Shown: in pieces, positions 34,076 through 47,270 of the stretch
How the letters are laid out: the number at the start of each line of letters is the position of its first letter
Position numbering within the stretch: the stretch's first letter is position 1
Assembly: GCF_022682495.2 (NCBI RefSeq)
Contig: NC_071392.1
Location: forward strand, 86,320,797 to 86,384,796
Source of the DNA: Desmodus rotundus
Taxonomy: Eukaryota; Chordata; Mammalia; Chiroptera; Phyllostomidae
Length of the DNA: 64,000 bases
Direction of reading: 5' to 3'
Program-made: the position numbers and the translations under genes
Notes under the pieces: model-generated
What the model was told of the DNA's origin: nothing
What the model saw: only the letters and a program-made list of their open reading frames with translations
Database searches by the model: none

Positions 34076-36870
34076 GGGACATCAGACAGCAACATGGGGG
34101 CGAGGGCCTTTGCTCCCTGTGAAATGTGGTAGGAAGCATCTTTTGCCTCATGCTTTAATAGATGCTACATTGAAATAGACTATTAGAGGCCTAAACCAAT
34201 CACCTGAAACCACACAGACTTTGAAAATAAAGTAGGTGAACGTCTCCATGACCTTGGGTAGGCACAGATTCTCAGAGATCATCCAGGAAACACAAGACAC
34301 AAATTTTGAAAACTCAATAAATATTGAACCTTTTAAAAATTCATCATTCTGCTCATCAAAGTCACTGTTAAGAAAAAAGAAATGCAAGTCACAGACCGTG
34401 TGTGTTACATATGTATTTTACAAGTGATGCTCAGTCAAGTGCAGCCACAAGAGGAGACACAGGAGAGGCTGAGGACAAAACAAAGTTTATCATATCCACA
34501 GGTCCTAGAGAGAGAAGGCATGCAGGGCCACACGGGAGAGAAATGGCAAGAGGCGGGAGCAGGGCACCCACGAAGGGGGTGTGTCCGAACAGATTGGAGT
34601 TCTTGTAATAGGTGAATCTGGACCATGGAAAGAAAGGGACCGTGTGGACAGGTGGTGCCGCAGGTTCCCACAGCTGAGAATTACTCTAATGCTCGGAGCC
34701 CGACTTATCTCACACTTAATAACCTCGTTTTAAATCCTCTGGCCTCTCCTCCCCTCCGAAATGTACAGTGTTGTTTCATAGTGTGTGCTGTTGTTCTCTC
34801 CTGCTCTTCTTGGTTCTCCTCAGTCTGGAAATCGCGCGCCCACTTCGGGTCTGCTTGCCGCAGCGTGAGCATCTCCTCTCCGTCTCTGCGGGTTCCCTGG
34901 TATTAAAGTATCCTGCTGACACACTGCTCTGTGATCTGATTAGCAACGTCTCTTGCCCACTTCCCACAAAGGATTTGGACATTGCTAGCTTCCGTTGGCC
35001 TTACTCCAAACATTTATTTAAAAAGAAGTATAATGAACTAACTTGTAAAAGAAGGAACAGTTGGCAAGTGCAAACTTCAAGCCCACGAAACGATGGACCC
35101 CTGCTCTCTAAAAGCAAAATGAAATGAAAATAAATAACTTTCATAATTTTTGTAATTTTTACTTATCAAACTCTGACAAATTAGACAATGTCTTAAAATC
35201 CCAAAGCAAATTTCTGAAATATACTGCTTCCAATTGTGAGGATAAAGTAAAACAAATTCTTTTCTGCCCCCCCCCCAGTTGCAATTAGTAGAGGGTCTGA
35301 CACGAATGCGGGGTTTTCAGTGCACCAGGCCCCGCCAGCCTCACAGGCAGGGGCGGAGGCTACAGGCCCTGCTGGCAGGCCCTTCAGGTGCAGCGAAGCC
35401 CACCGGAGCTCTGAAGACGAATGAAGGCCATCAAGATCGATGTTCCCAAAAACTTGTCATAGAGGACGGCTGTGAAATAACTACTAAGACCACAAGTGCA
35501 TGTCCCATGTCACAAGAGGTTCCAAAATTGACATCCTATAGGCAGCTGCAGGTGAATATGCCGGTCCTCAGCCATGGCATTTAAAAATCCTTCCCTTCCT
35601 CCAGTGTGGCATACAACAATTTGGGGAGGGAAAATGAAGAATTGGTTAAGAAGACAGATGAATAGAAGCAAGTGATGAAAATATTTTATTTGATGTTGAT
35701 AACCGTATCTCACAATAAATTACGTGGAGAAAACACTAGTGGGGAATTCTCCTTCTGGTGTGACAGTGTGGCAAGCTCTGTGGATGTGCTTCTCAGTGAA
35801 ACTGGGGAAAATTGTTTTAAACAACCAGTTCAAGTCTCTGGAAATGGCCCTGAGAGTGTACAGCAAATGAAGAAACATTTGTCCCAGAAAATCTACTAGA
35901 ATTTGGTAAGAAGAGTAAGAGTTTGTGATATGTGAACCAAGATCAGCCACCTCCCTGCCCTGCTCAGCTCATGGACAAGAAGATTCCAGATGTAGGCATC
36001 CACAACCGACCACAGGGTGCCCTCTCTCCCAGGGCCCCATCAGAGGGCCACCAGGAGGGGCGGGGTATCAGCATTCCTCACCCTGCTCCCCAGCCACCTG
36101 CTGCTGAGGCTAAGTTCCGGGTGATTGACTCGGCCAAGTGGGGGATCCCTTCTTCTTCCCAGGCCCCACTCATGGGACAAAGACTCTTCTTGGGCCCCAA
36201 ACCACTGCACCATGGTAGTCTCACACCAGAAAAGGTTAGTCGGGAGGACCCGAGACTAGTGCCCCCTCCCCATACTTGCTGAGAGCCCAGCTCCTGAAGT
36301 GGAGATCCCACTCAGGGGGAAGTATGCCCCGATCCCCACACCGAGCCAAACATAGTGCCTCAGAGAATTTGACTGGGGGTACAAGTAGGCCAGTCCTCCA
36401 GTAGCTGGTAATCTCTCCTACAGGAGCTCACTTCCTGTGCAACAGATGGTGGAGAAAATCAAGTCTACGGTCTCTCAAAAATAGACAGAAACTATAGTGA
36501 AGGGCAGCTGGGAAGAGATTGATGGATTAAGTGGAGGCATAGCCTGAACTGTTGGCTGGTTAGTTTGTAGTCAAGAACTGGGGAAAGAAGTAGGGACCCG
36601 CTAGGGATCGAAAGGAATCGCAAGTACTGATTAACCCTTCATGGATCCCTTCAGTGGAGCCCACATTTGATTCGACCTTTCTCTCCAGCAACTTATGCCC
36701 TGGATCACTGTTGACAGCAACAGACTCGTCAGCCCGCAATTAGTGTGGAGTTTCACAGTGGGATTGGTCCGGGATGAGGCACAGCCGCTCTCTCCCAGGG
36801 AGAGTGGAGGCATGCCCGGGGTCGCCCTCCATGACAAACAGCGTCCTCTGATGCAGTCACTTAACACTGA
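34076..36870. other. Intergenic stretch, nothing firmly recognised
   Basis: Open frames at 35279-35584 and 35932-36282 have moderately protein-like composition, but no known family is recognised and there are no splice or start signals that stand out. Possibly part of an unrecognised repeat. Confidence 0.35.
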
Positions 36871-36879
36871 AGTGCAGTG

Positions 36880-37200
36880 GAGGAAGAACAGACTTCACTA
36901 AAATAATCCAGCCAATTAATAAACAAATAAATAAGGAACCAAGCAGATAACAGTAAAAAGCCCCAGAGGAGATGTGGGGAGGGTCCAAATACCCAGTTTT
37001 ATCTGAAACGCCCTCCTTCCAACAAAGAATTAATGAGACATGTAAAGAAACAGGCAAGTATGACCCATGCTCGGAAAAAAACAAACAAACAGACAACAGA
37101 CACTGTAAGAGGGACCAGACGCTGGATTTCATAGACAAGGGCTTCAAAGTGGCCACTCTGAAAATACGTTTGATGAACGGACGGAAACTGCGATGAAAGG
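36880..37200 (+). mobile_element. Possible old LINE-1 5' UTR fragment
   Basis: AACAAAGAATTAATGAGACA, GAAACAGGCAAGTATGACCC and TTCATAGACAAGGGCTTCAA resemble, in order, a block I associate with the 5' region of old L1M elements. The match is from memory only. Confidence 0.35.
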
Positions 37201-40200
37201 AGTAAGGGCCGTACCGGTTTGGACCACCACGTCACCTTCCGTTACCAAAGGATGCATTTTCCAGCTCATGTGGTCCAGCGGCGGGCAGAGAGAGAGCCCA
37301 GCACTTGGACGTGCCGTGCTGCCCACCATCCTCTGAGCGGTGGTTTGTTAGAGACTTGGGACGGCAGTCTACACGATTGTTACCCGGAAGGGGGGAGATG
37401 AGGCACGAAGGGTTTGCTTACAGACCTTCCTGAGGGTGCGCTCACACTCAACACGAGCAGGGCCCGGGGAGAGTCCCCCTTCACAGATGCCTCCACTTTT
37501 CTGGGGGTACTTGAGGGAAGGGGTGTGGGGGATGCTGGTACCACTGTGCAGTCCTCCCTCACATTTTCCCGACTGTCTGTTTTCCTGCCCCAGAAGCAGG
37601 GGTGATCCCTAAGCAAGACACTGTAGCTCTGCCTGAAAACGTTTGTGCCAGAATTCCTGACGGCTGCTGGGGTGCCTGTGTTTTCACCCCATCCAGCAAC
37701 ACTGGGGGTGGCAGTGACGCAGCTGTACTGCCTGGTGGTTGAGGTGGCCCACCAGTCCTGCACCTGTGTGACCCCACCCTCTGTAAATGGGGCTGGACTG
37801 AGAGACACGTGCTCAGCTGTGAGCGATCCGTAACAGCACAGGCACTGAACCTATTTCCCTTCCCAAGGAGGGAATCTGAGTGAAAATCAGGGATAAATGG
37901 GAAGGAGGAGGAGGAGGAGCTGAGAGAAACAAAAGGAAATAAGGGAATCTAACATTACGTCGGACCCTCAAGAAAGGCTCGCAGCTGCAGAAGGATACTG
38001 TCTCAGCACAGTTATACCAGACGCACAGAGTGGTGACGTCACATGTTTGCTCAGACAACCTGGCGTCTGGAAGCCGACAAGGTCACATGGAAGCATGCAG
38101 TCCTGAGTGGCCTTGAATGGGGACCCACTTTGGTCATGTGACGGGATGATAAACTGGATTGGTTGTTGGTGACTGGATGGAATTCCGGTTAGGTGGCAGT
38201 AATTTTCGGCCCCTGTTTTTAGGTTGCTTCTACTGCACCGGCTCTCTTGGGAAGAGGTTTCCGGGAACCACTCTCCACGTGGCCATCGGACTGTGTGTTG
38301 TTCAATTCTCAGCTGGCTGATCATGGTGTAACTGTCCACCTTGATGATTGAATGCTTAGACAGGTCCCTGGTTTAATGGACCAAAGGCACCAGCTGGGGT
38401 GCTGGGCACAGGGACGTATTTATTGTTGTGGGTGGAAAGCTCTGGAACAGAACAGAGTAAGACAATGGGTTACTGTGGGAACAAAACAGACTTCACACAG
38501 TAGGTTTGAATTCCCTGCGAAGGGGCCCCATGTGGCAGGAGGAAGTTTCTAGGAGGCCTTATGGTTTATCCAGACCAAGTTACATTGAGGTGGGGCTACC
38601 ACTTATCTAGCAATAATATGGGGGACCCATTTTTTTGTGGGGTAACAAAACAGACCTCACAACTGCACTCATGCCATTGGTACACAACGGAAATAATGAG
38701 CGTGGTGGATTGTCCCCCAAAACAGAACAAGAGGGCTTTGGGGGAGACAGGTGGCTCTCGGGGCATCACCGGACAAGCTGAGTTTCCTTTCGATGAGGAG
38801 GACCGGTCCGTGGAAAAAGATTTGTTAACTGGAATGAGCAGATTAGGAGGATCCAACTACCTCATGTAAATACATCGTATGGGATACTGATCCTGATGGT
38901 CAAAAGTATCAGAAGATCGGGGAAAAGCCTCCTCAGAATGTAACACCGGTGGCTAATGCAGCCCGAGGAAGGTGGTGATTTAGCTGTCTGCTCATTTCTG
39001 TGCCTGAGTATTCTGCACAGGTTATTACAAGGCAGGAATAACACAGCTCAAAGGGGAACAGGTACCAATGAAATTAGCACAAAAGTATGAGAACGTATGT
39101 CATGGCCTTGTCTGGGATGCAGCTGTCACTTCGAGTTATCCCTGGGCCACAGCGGCTCCTCCAGATGTGGGGCACAGCCACGCTGTGGCCGTGTTTCTTA
39201 TACTAAATAAACCGCCACCGCGTCTGTTATGGACGTGCCCCCTAAACCTAGATGCTCAGGAGGGCCGAGCATTTTGCTGTGAGGGAATCCTGGGCCAGGT
39301 GGGCAGACTGTGCAACCAGTGGCTCACTCAGGTAAGTTTATGTAAATTGAAAATGAAACGACACTTTGAAACATTCTAATCCTGTCCCTGAGAGTAGGGC
39401 ACAGGGATGGAAATTGAGTTCTTCTGAGGTGGGATTCCAGGACAGGAATTCCAGAATTGCCAGGACGGGTTGGGGTGGGAGTTCTGGAGGCAGGCGCGCT
39501 GATAAGGACAACGGTGGAGACGGTGGCATCTCCCTGAGGACCAACGCAGGGTCTAAGGAGTGGAAACACGGTGCAGCGGGTGAGAAAAGGACTCCGGGTG
39601 GGGGGTGGGGGGCAGGTGGAATTCTGAAGAAGGCCTCCCAGGTCACCCGCCCCCTCCTCATCCAATCCAGCCCTGGTCTGGGAACGGCTCGGGAGGGATT
39701 TTGCTGACCAACTGATCCTAAACTGGGGAGGCTCTGGTGGTGGGCTGAACCCAGTCAGGGAGCCTCCTAAGAGCAGAGGTCTTCTGCCCCCTGGGGGAAG
39801 TGGGGGAAGAGTGAAGGTGGAGGGGCCGCAGGCAGGGAGGGCCACGGATGGGGGTGCAGGCCTGGCCGAGCCTCGGTCTCTGCCTGCGAGTCCTGCGCCG
39901 AGAATCCAGCTGAGCCCACCAGGCCTCCGGCCCGTGGGAACCGCTGGAAGCCCGTTCATATTTTTGCGTCGATTTGCTGCAGCGATAGGAAACTAAAACA
40001 CCTTTAATGTCTGATAAAACTCACTCGCTCCCAGCGCTGGCCCTTGCCAGACTGGCCATCTCACTCACTGCAGGGCCCCCTTGAGCTCCGAAAACTCACT
40101 AAGGTCCCGAAGACGCTTTATTCGTGTGGTTCTGTGTGTTGGAGCGTGTGTCACATGTAAAGGAAAACAGAGTGTATTAAATGTTTGCCTTCAATTGATG

Positions 40201-43200
40201 TAGAACTATCTCCATTGTATGTTAACAGAGAATGCATTTCGATGATAACTGTCCTGTGTAGAACACAAAAATGGTGAAAAGAGTAGCTGAAAAACCTCTA
40301 AGGGTTGGTTGGGCAGAGAACAGCTGGGTTGACGTCCCCTGTGTTCTCTCTGCTGCGGCACCGCGTGTCCTGTCGCCTCCGGAAAGCCCGCTGTGCACTC
40401 CTGAGAGGGTGAGGATGAAGAAGGCAAAGTGTCTGAGTGTTATTGTGGAAATGGTTCGGACCTCGTAGAGCCTTGGAAAGGTTCTCAGAGGATCCCTGTG
40501 GTCCCTGGGCCGCACTCAGAGGACTCATAACTGCATTCAAACTCTGGGCCCCACATCTGTAAAGTGAAAATTATGATCAGATTGAACTGTGTGGTCAATA
40601 TAAGGTATTTGGCACGTTTTCTGAAACATAAGAAGGGCTCAGTAATTGTTGCTCATGGATGTTATAATCCTCCCTCATTTGTACCTATGAACCCTGAGTG
40701 CAGATGGCGACACCTCCTGGCTTGGGGGGCCTGTTCTGTCTCAGGGTCGCCCTAGCAGGTTCCATGGAATCCCACCCTCTGCAAGATGTAGAGAAGCATG
40801 TGTTCATAATGCTAATCATTTCAAGAGCGTGGCTGCCGGTGTTCGTGGTGTCTCTCAGGGTTAGAGCCCCTGAGTTAGCTGCAAGTTCACATAGAAGCAG
40901 CACAGTGCTAACATCCTCCCTGCCTGGTCCCCAGCGCTCTTCCTCCAGGGACAGTCAGACCCGATCCTCGCTCTCCTCCAGAGAGGGAATTCAGAGTTTT
41001 TTCTTTTCCTGTAGGGGGACGATAACTAGGCAGAATATCTTATGATCCTTGTGGGAATCTGAGCTCTCAGTAGAAAGTCAAGAAGGTTTTTAGTTCATCC
41101 TATTCTCAAGTGGAAGCTGTGCCCCTGGGGATCTCTGAAGAATCCGCAGCAAGACCCATGGCCCCTCCGTTGTCTGGGTCTCCACCTGCGGAAGCTGCAG
41201 AGGGGCAGGCGGCTGCCCCTGTTCACAGGTGCATCTCTCACCTCCGTGGGACTTATTCCGTGTCAGAGTAGGTGCTCGTGAGAAAATCCCGTGCAGAAGA
41301 GACTACTTTGTGCTCGGAGGTTGAGTTCAGTGTGGGTGGGTGAGGGCGGACAGGACAGCAGCAGACCCCACCCTGGCTGTGTGCACGAGACGGGCATGCC
41401 TCCTGACTCCCACGGGGCACTGCAGGTTGGTGGAACCGGTGCCTAGACTTCTTCCTTCCCCACCTTAGGGACCGTCTGCCTCCTGTGCTGTGGGCAGTCC
41501 CTGACCTCCCTCAGCATCTCTCACATTTGCCTCCTGATGTCCTTGCGTGGTGGTGATCAGAGCCAGCATGCCATCTCAGTGAGGGCATTATAGCCAGGCA
41601 TTGGCTCCGAGTAAGGCTCCGAAGAGCCAGATGAGAGGCGGTCTGTGTTACCTAGCCTGGACCATGAGAGTGATGTCCAGGGATGGTTCTCTCCATGGAA
41701 GAGAATCTTCCAGGAAGCATGACAGTAAATCGTTTCTTTGCTGAAACCAGGTAAGATGTAAGTTTATCATATAGCTACTTTCTTTCCTGACCATCCCAGG
41801 TGATCAGCTTATGGTGACAATTGTCAGATTGGAAATCACAGTATGTGATGTAAATATCTCTCCTATCATCCAATAGTGTGAGACTCCTGACCAGAGCTGG
41901 AGAAGTGGGATAAGGCTCCAGAGCTGAAGAAACTCCAAGTCACAGGGCCGCCCAGGTGAAGAGCTGCTCGTGCTGACCGCTCGATCCTTTGTTACCTGTG
42001 CCCCTGGTGTTTTATTTACTCTACTGGGAAGGGGAGATTGTAGGCACCCTACCATGATATTTTCTTCTCTGTTCCAGTATGTGTCTGCTTATGAGTTTTA
42101 ATCTATCTTCAGTTTTAATTTTGTGCTGTTTATTTTTTAACATCAAAATGATAAGAGTGGTAATGAAAATAAAAATAAAATGATTAATACATCTAAAAAA
42201 AATAATCCATTTATGGAGACACAAAAAATAATAAACTAAAAAGTTAGTAAACAAATGTTCCTACTGACTAGTAATAGGTTGAATGATGTTCAACAGAATT
42301 ATTATTGTTCATGTTCAGAGATTAAATGTGTTTCAGACATTACTCATTGTGTCCAACTGTGTTTAAGTAGAATTTTGAGATAATGATGTAGCTCTCTCTC
42401 ACTTTATATAACATAGGAGTATTCTTTAATTGTAGGAAAAATTAATGTCACAAACTTAACGCACATTTACATAGAACCTTCCCAAATGTACTCATATTTT
42501 TGAAAGTGGAAATCTATGATTTTCTCTGTTTCTTCCAGTGATCAAATTCTAACTGTGCACTTTTCTAATAAAATAGAAACCATGTCCTGGTCAGTGGACC
42601 CTGGCAAACAGAAGATGCTTTACATGTTTGTTTAACTAAAAATGACAATCATCTATTTAACAAACATTTCCTGAGTGCCTATTTCATGTAGAACTATACT
42701 GTTATGAGACATAAGGATGTATAAGACATATAAAGATCAAAAGTTAATTATTTGGTGAAAGGGAATCTCAGCTTAAATAAGTGACGTTTGATCTGAATCT
42801 CTTTATCTTTGACATGCCCTGAGGTTTATCCAGACCCTTACAGTGAGGACATAACTGTTGTAGCTGTTGTTATTGGCCAAGCCTGCACATTTATTTGGTT
42901 TCTGAAGAGCCCCCCACAAGAACCTCGCCTAACTCCCGAGGGTGGAAAGACCCTCTTTTCAGGCTGTCCGACAGCCAGCCCTTCAACGGGGCCCAGAGAC
43001 TGTCAAGCAGGCGGCCACCTCTCTCTGTTGTAACTGGCTGCACCCCACGATGTCGTGGTTCAGACGAGGGGGGTGCAGTGCCCTGGGACACCCGTTGGGG
43101 TAGGACAGTGAGGGCAGTGGCCGGCCCAGTGTGTGTGCACATGGGTGTGTTTGAACGTCCCATCTGCATTTCCCACCTGAGCGCACACCAGCCTGAGAAC

Positions 43201-44229
43201 ACTCAGTTACTGAGGCCTGACCGCCCCCCGAGGGACAGACAGTAATTCTCAGCAGTTGTAAAATTACCGAATTCATCCACACTCATAAGCCTTACAAAAT
43301 GTGTGGATTAAAGTTATATCCATGGTCGTAAGAGATGAAACTCGTAATTATTTGGGAATGCACCGTCCGCTCCCCTGAAGCCCTACTGCGAGGCCTGTGT
43401 GGTGCAGCGGGGCCAGGTGATGTCCATTGTATTAACTGTTCACCTTGTAATCGCTGCATGGGCAGGGGCCTTCTCCTCTCCTTAATACACAGCGAAGAGG
43501 CGTGTAGTTACAGGTGCCATTCACCTAGAAAACAGGAGTTCCCCTCAAGCCAGAAACTGGACTTGAGAAGAAAACACCAGACCAGACACTGATGAGAAAT
43601 CGCGTCTCTTGTTGTTGATAACGCAGACGTAAAGACGTCTAAGAGGAAATCCAAACGCTGGTGTTCGGGTCGTTTCTTTCACATGGACCATGTGGGACCT
43701 GGGGTGGAGGGGGGAGGGCATGAAGTAATGTCACATAAAATGTGTCGGTTCCTTCAGATAAGAGGGTAAATAGCTCAGGTGGCAGGTGGAATGAGAGTAA
43801 GAGGGATTTTCAGCCTGGTGACCAAATAGCTGCACACATTATAGGTCAGGCTGTGCTCAGCTCTGTGGAGCATTTAACGTCCATCTGAGATAAGGTGAAC
43901 TGAGGGAAGGTGAGGACCAGCGGGCTCTCACCTGAGCGTCAGGGGAGAACCAGCGCCCCCTGGCGGCCAGCGTGGTCGGAGCTGACACCCAAGCGGGACA
44001 GCTGCTCGGAGGAGGTGAATTCAAGGGGAAGGGCGCCGGGACTGTGGGGTTGGACATCCTTCCCCCTCGGTGGTTTCTGACAGAGCTGAGTCTTCCTGCC
44101 GCTGGGATTCTGTTGTTTGATCTTTAGATGACTCGAGGTAGAGCGATACGTAAACACAGACACATAAATTGTGTGATTTCACTGAGCCCTGTCAAATCTC
44201 AGAATTTACTAGAAGGATTCATGAGTTTA
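37201..44229. other. Seven-kilobase stretch without recognised genes
   Basis: No OR fragment, other gene or well-preserved transposon is seen. GC-rich patches at 39400-39960 and 43000-43130 give long chance frames, including a proline-rich 211-codon minus-strand frame. Short MIR-like or L2-like traces near 40560-40640 and 42640-42720 are too diverged to call. Confidence 0.35.
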
Positions 44230-44500
44230 AAATTTAATCACTGAAGCATTATATTGCACAAACCTAATGAGATAATAAATAAAATATTTATACCCAAGGA
44301 AACAGTGTGCAGCTGTTCACAGCATGTTGCATAGAAATATCTTGACATGGGAAATGTTTCTGATATGTTTCTAAATGGAAGAAATAGGTAAACTAGCAAC
44401 ATTGGTTGATATATATATTTAAATTCATGATACATATGAAAATGTACAGTAAAATGGTATAAGTGTATATACACATTAATAATGCTTATTTCTGTTTTTT
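44230..44500 (+). mobile_element. Probable old LINE-1 3' end
   Basis: L1M-like order of motifs: CTGAAGCATTATATTGCACA, GTGTGCAGCTGTTCACAGCA, then an AT-rich tail region with AAATGTACAGTAAAATGG. No frame. Confidence 0.45.
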
Positions 44501-46308
44501 TTTCAGGGTATTACCTCTTTAATCTTAAATAGAGTTTCATAATGTTTTTCTAAGAAAGCTTTGAAACTTGATGTCAAATGCTCATACAAGGTAAGAACCA
44601 CCGTACTCACACAATGCCCCATATTCTTAAACTTTAGTCTAACATGTTCGATTCTGCGATTTTCTAAGCAGGAAAAAACAAAATAATATAAACTTGGTAA
44701 TTAATAAGGTGTTAGTTACAAATATATATTTTGCCTAAAAATAAACTACTAAATAATATCAAGACCATTTTCTTCAGTGCTAATGTTAATTTACTGAAAT
44801 AGATTTGACTCCGTAAAAGAGAAGTCAGTTAAGCTGTTTTCAATTTTCAGAAACAGGAGAATGTGTTATCCCAGGAGTGATTTGTATTCCTCGCCAAATT
44901 ATATGCTTGCTGTTTTAGAAGAGGGCATCAGAAGTGTGACAAAGGTCATGATAAAAGTGTAAATTATTGAGATTAAGATACTGGTTTATGAACATGATTC
45001 TTCCCTAAAGTAATCAGGCCCTTTTGGAGAAGTGTCTGTGTCCCTGGCTGAAGTGGGGGATGTGTAAGGAAAGTGTGCAACAGCCATCAGAAGTAAGGAA
45101 GTGCTCAAAAATTATGGAGACGTGTTAAAAAACAAAAGGACAAGCTTGGTGGGTTTATATCTAGAATAATCAAGAATGAATAAATGATAAGAAATAATTA
45201 AAATCCCTTGATTAAAAAATCCATGAGTCCGCACTGCTAGAAAGGTGATGCATGCAGATGTACGAAGACACATAGTTGATGGGTAGACAGGCAGATAGAT
45301 GACAGAGCCGTTCCTTGTGTGGAAATTGACAGCCAGTAAGTGTGACAGCAGGATGGAGTAAGGACAACACATTTCCCAATACTCACTGCTCATAATCGAG
45401 TCAGACGAGATAATCAACAGGCACGGAAATTAGTGGCTGAGAAGCTTTATGAGGAATAAAATATTATGTAGTGACTTTAATGGGTGCTCCAGAAATTACA
45501 TTAGGAAAAAAAGTAATGATTTTATAATGGAGATACTCGGGAGGCACCATCTTCACCAGGTGATCCAAGGGAGCATCACCAGTAACGGAACAGGGAACCT
45601 CAGGCACCTGCCCATGAAGCACAACGGAGGATACTTAATTTCCCTGCGGAAAGTGAAAAATCCGAATAAAAAATGAGAAACTTCGTGCAATCCCATTGGA
45701 GAACCCTGTAGTGAAGAACTGCTCTATAATCTTCCAAAATTCAGTGGCCATGAATGGCAAAGGCAGACGGAGTAACTATTTTAGATGAAAGGAGACTAGA
45801 AATGAATGACATTAAATGTAACATGTAATTTTGGATTTGATCCTGGATGAAGGGAGTAGAGAGAGAATATTGTAGGTTAAAAAATCACGTCAATATTAAA
45901 TTGTCTGATTTTGATCATTGTGGTTAGATTACTGAATATCTTTGTTCTTGGTGGAAAAAATGAGAAATTTAGGGGTAAATGGGTATCATGTCTATTCATA
46001 CTTTAATCACAAGTGCTTCAGAAAAAAAGTAATACTCATATAATAATATAGAGAAAAAGAATATAAGGTAAATTGAAGTAAATACTAAACTTTGTTAAAC
46101 CTGGGCATATGGGTATATTGGAGTTCTTTGCATAATTCTTGACCATTTTCTATAAGTTTAAATTTATTTCATATTAAAGTTAAAAACAGGTAACCAGTTT
46201 GGGGGAGCAGGGGAAGCTTTTAAGGAGTGACAAGGATGCAACCTTTCTCTGAGCTCATGTTGAGATTAACTCCAATTTTTATTGATTCTCCAGCCCTGAC
46301 CTTTATCC
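44501..46308. other. 5' flank of OR2A5-like gene
   Basis: AT-rich, with no recognised gene. It may hold the upstream exon and promoter of the next receptor gene. Confidence 0.35.
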
Positions 46309-46340
46309 CACTTCAGTTCTCGACCAGCTCTCTTTAAGGA
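46309..46340 (+). promoter_or_regulatory. Predicted 3' splice site before OR start codon
   Basis: CTTCAGTTCTCGACC then AGCTCTCTTTAAG with AG at 46337-46338, two bases before the ATG at 46341. Confidence 0.5.
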
Positions 46341-47270
46341 ATGGGGGGAAACCAGTCATGGGTCACAGAGTTCGTGCTGCTGGGGTTCCAGCTCAGCGCA
46401 GAGACGGAAGTGCTCCTCTTCTGGGTCTTCTCCCTGTTCTACGCCTTCAGTCTGCTGGCAAACGGCATGATCTTTGCACTCATCTGTCTGGACCGGCGAT
46501 TACACACCCCCATGTACTTCTTCCTCTCCCACCTGGCCATCATTGACATGTCCTATGCTTCCAACAACGTCCCCAAGATGCTGGCAAACTTAGTGAACCA
46601 GAATAGAGCCATCTCCTTTGTCCCGTGCATCATGCAGACATTGTTGTATTGGGGTCTTGCTGCTACGGAATGCCTGATTTTGGTGGCAATGTCCTATGAC
46701 CGGTACATGGCCATCTGCCATCCCCTCCAGTACACTGTCATCATGAGCTGGAGTGTGTGCGCGGTCCTGGCCGCCACGTCCTGGTCGTGCGGATTTGTCC
46801 TGGCTCTGATACATGTGATTCTCCTTCTAAGGCTGCCGTTCTGCGGGCCCCGGGAAGTAAACCACCTCTTCTGTGAGATCCTGTCTGTCCTCAAGCTGGC
46901 CTGTGCTGACACCTGGGTCAACAAAGTGGTCATCTTTGCTGCTTCTGTCTTTGTCTTAATCGGGCCTCTCTGCTTAATGCTGGTGTCCTATACTAGCATC
47001 CTCTGGACCATCCTGAAGATCCAGTCTGGGGATGGCCGCAGGAAGGCCTTCTCCACCTGCTCCTCCCACCTCTGCGTGGTCGGGCTCTTCTTCGGCATAG
47101 CCATGGTGGTTTATGTGGTCCCAAACTCCAATCAACGAGAGGAAAAGGAGAAAATGCTGTCTCTGTTTCACAGTCTCTTTAACCCAATGCTGAACCCCCT
47201 CATCTACAGCCTGAGGAACGCTCAGGTGAAGGACGCCTTGCATAGGGCGCTGCAGGTGAGGTCCAGGTGA
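46341..47270 (+). CDS. OR2A5: Olfactory receptor, OR2A5-like
   Basis: Intact 309-residue class II odorant receptor. Landmarks: N-glycosylation site NQS at 4-6, LHTPMYFF at 54-61, C96 and C178, MSYDRYMAIC at 117-126, SY at 216-217, IQSGDGRRKAFSTCSSHL at 227-244, [12 protein letters not shown] at 282-293. The ATECLILV and CADTWVNKVVIFAA blocks and PNSNQREE in extracellular loop 3 point to the OR2A5 branch, judged from memory. Two departures from the OR norm: A40 instead of G in the TM1 GN motif, and M123 instead of V in DRYVAIC. Neither breaks the frame. Several stretches are almost identical at DNA level to the OR2A14-like gene at 33143. It is the last receptor gene seen in the window. Confidence 0.92.
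   Translation: MGGNQSWVTEFVLLGFQLSAETEVLLFWVFSLFYAFSLLANGMIFALICLDRRLHTPMYFFLSHLAIIDMSYASNNVPKMLANLVNQNRAISFVPCIMQTLLYWGLAATECLILVAMSYDRYMAICHPLQYTVIMSWSVCAVLAATSWSCGFVLALIHVILLLRLPFCGPREVNHLFCEILSVLKLACADTWVNKVVIFAASVFVLIGPLCLMLVSYTSILWTILKIQSGDGRRKAFSTCSSHLCVVGLFFGIAMVVYVVPNSNQREEKEKMLSLFHSLFNPMLNPLIYSLRNAQVKDALHRALQVRSR

Noticed and set aside
35279..36282. Possible processed pseudogene on the + strand
   Set aside because: Frames are broken by stops, I recognise no parent gene and there is no poly-A tail or target-site duplication. Kept only as an unassigned region.
39324..39959. 211-codon minus-strand open frame, proline- and arginine-rich
   Set aside because: It lies in a GC-rich patch that also opens frames on the other strand. 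Composition is driven by GC content, and no domain, signal or splice context supports it.
43225..43315. Short sequence resembling a zinc-finger linker (IHTHKPYKMCG)
   Set aside because: Only about 12 residues, no neighbouring finger repeats, and stops nearby.
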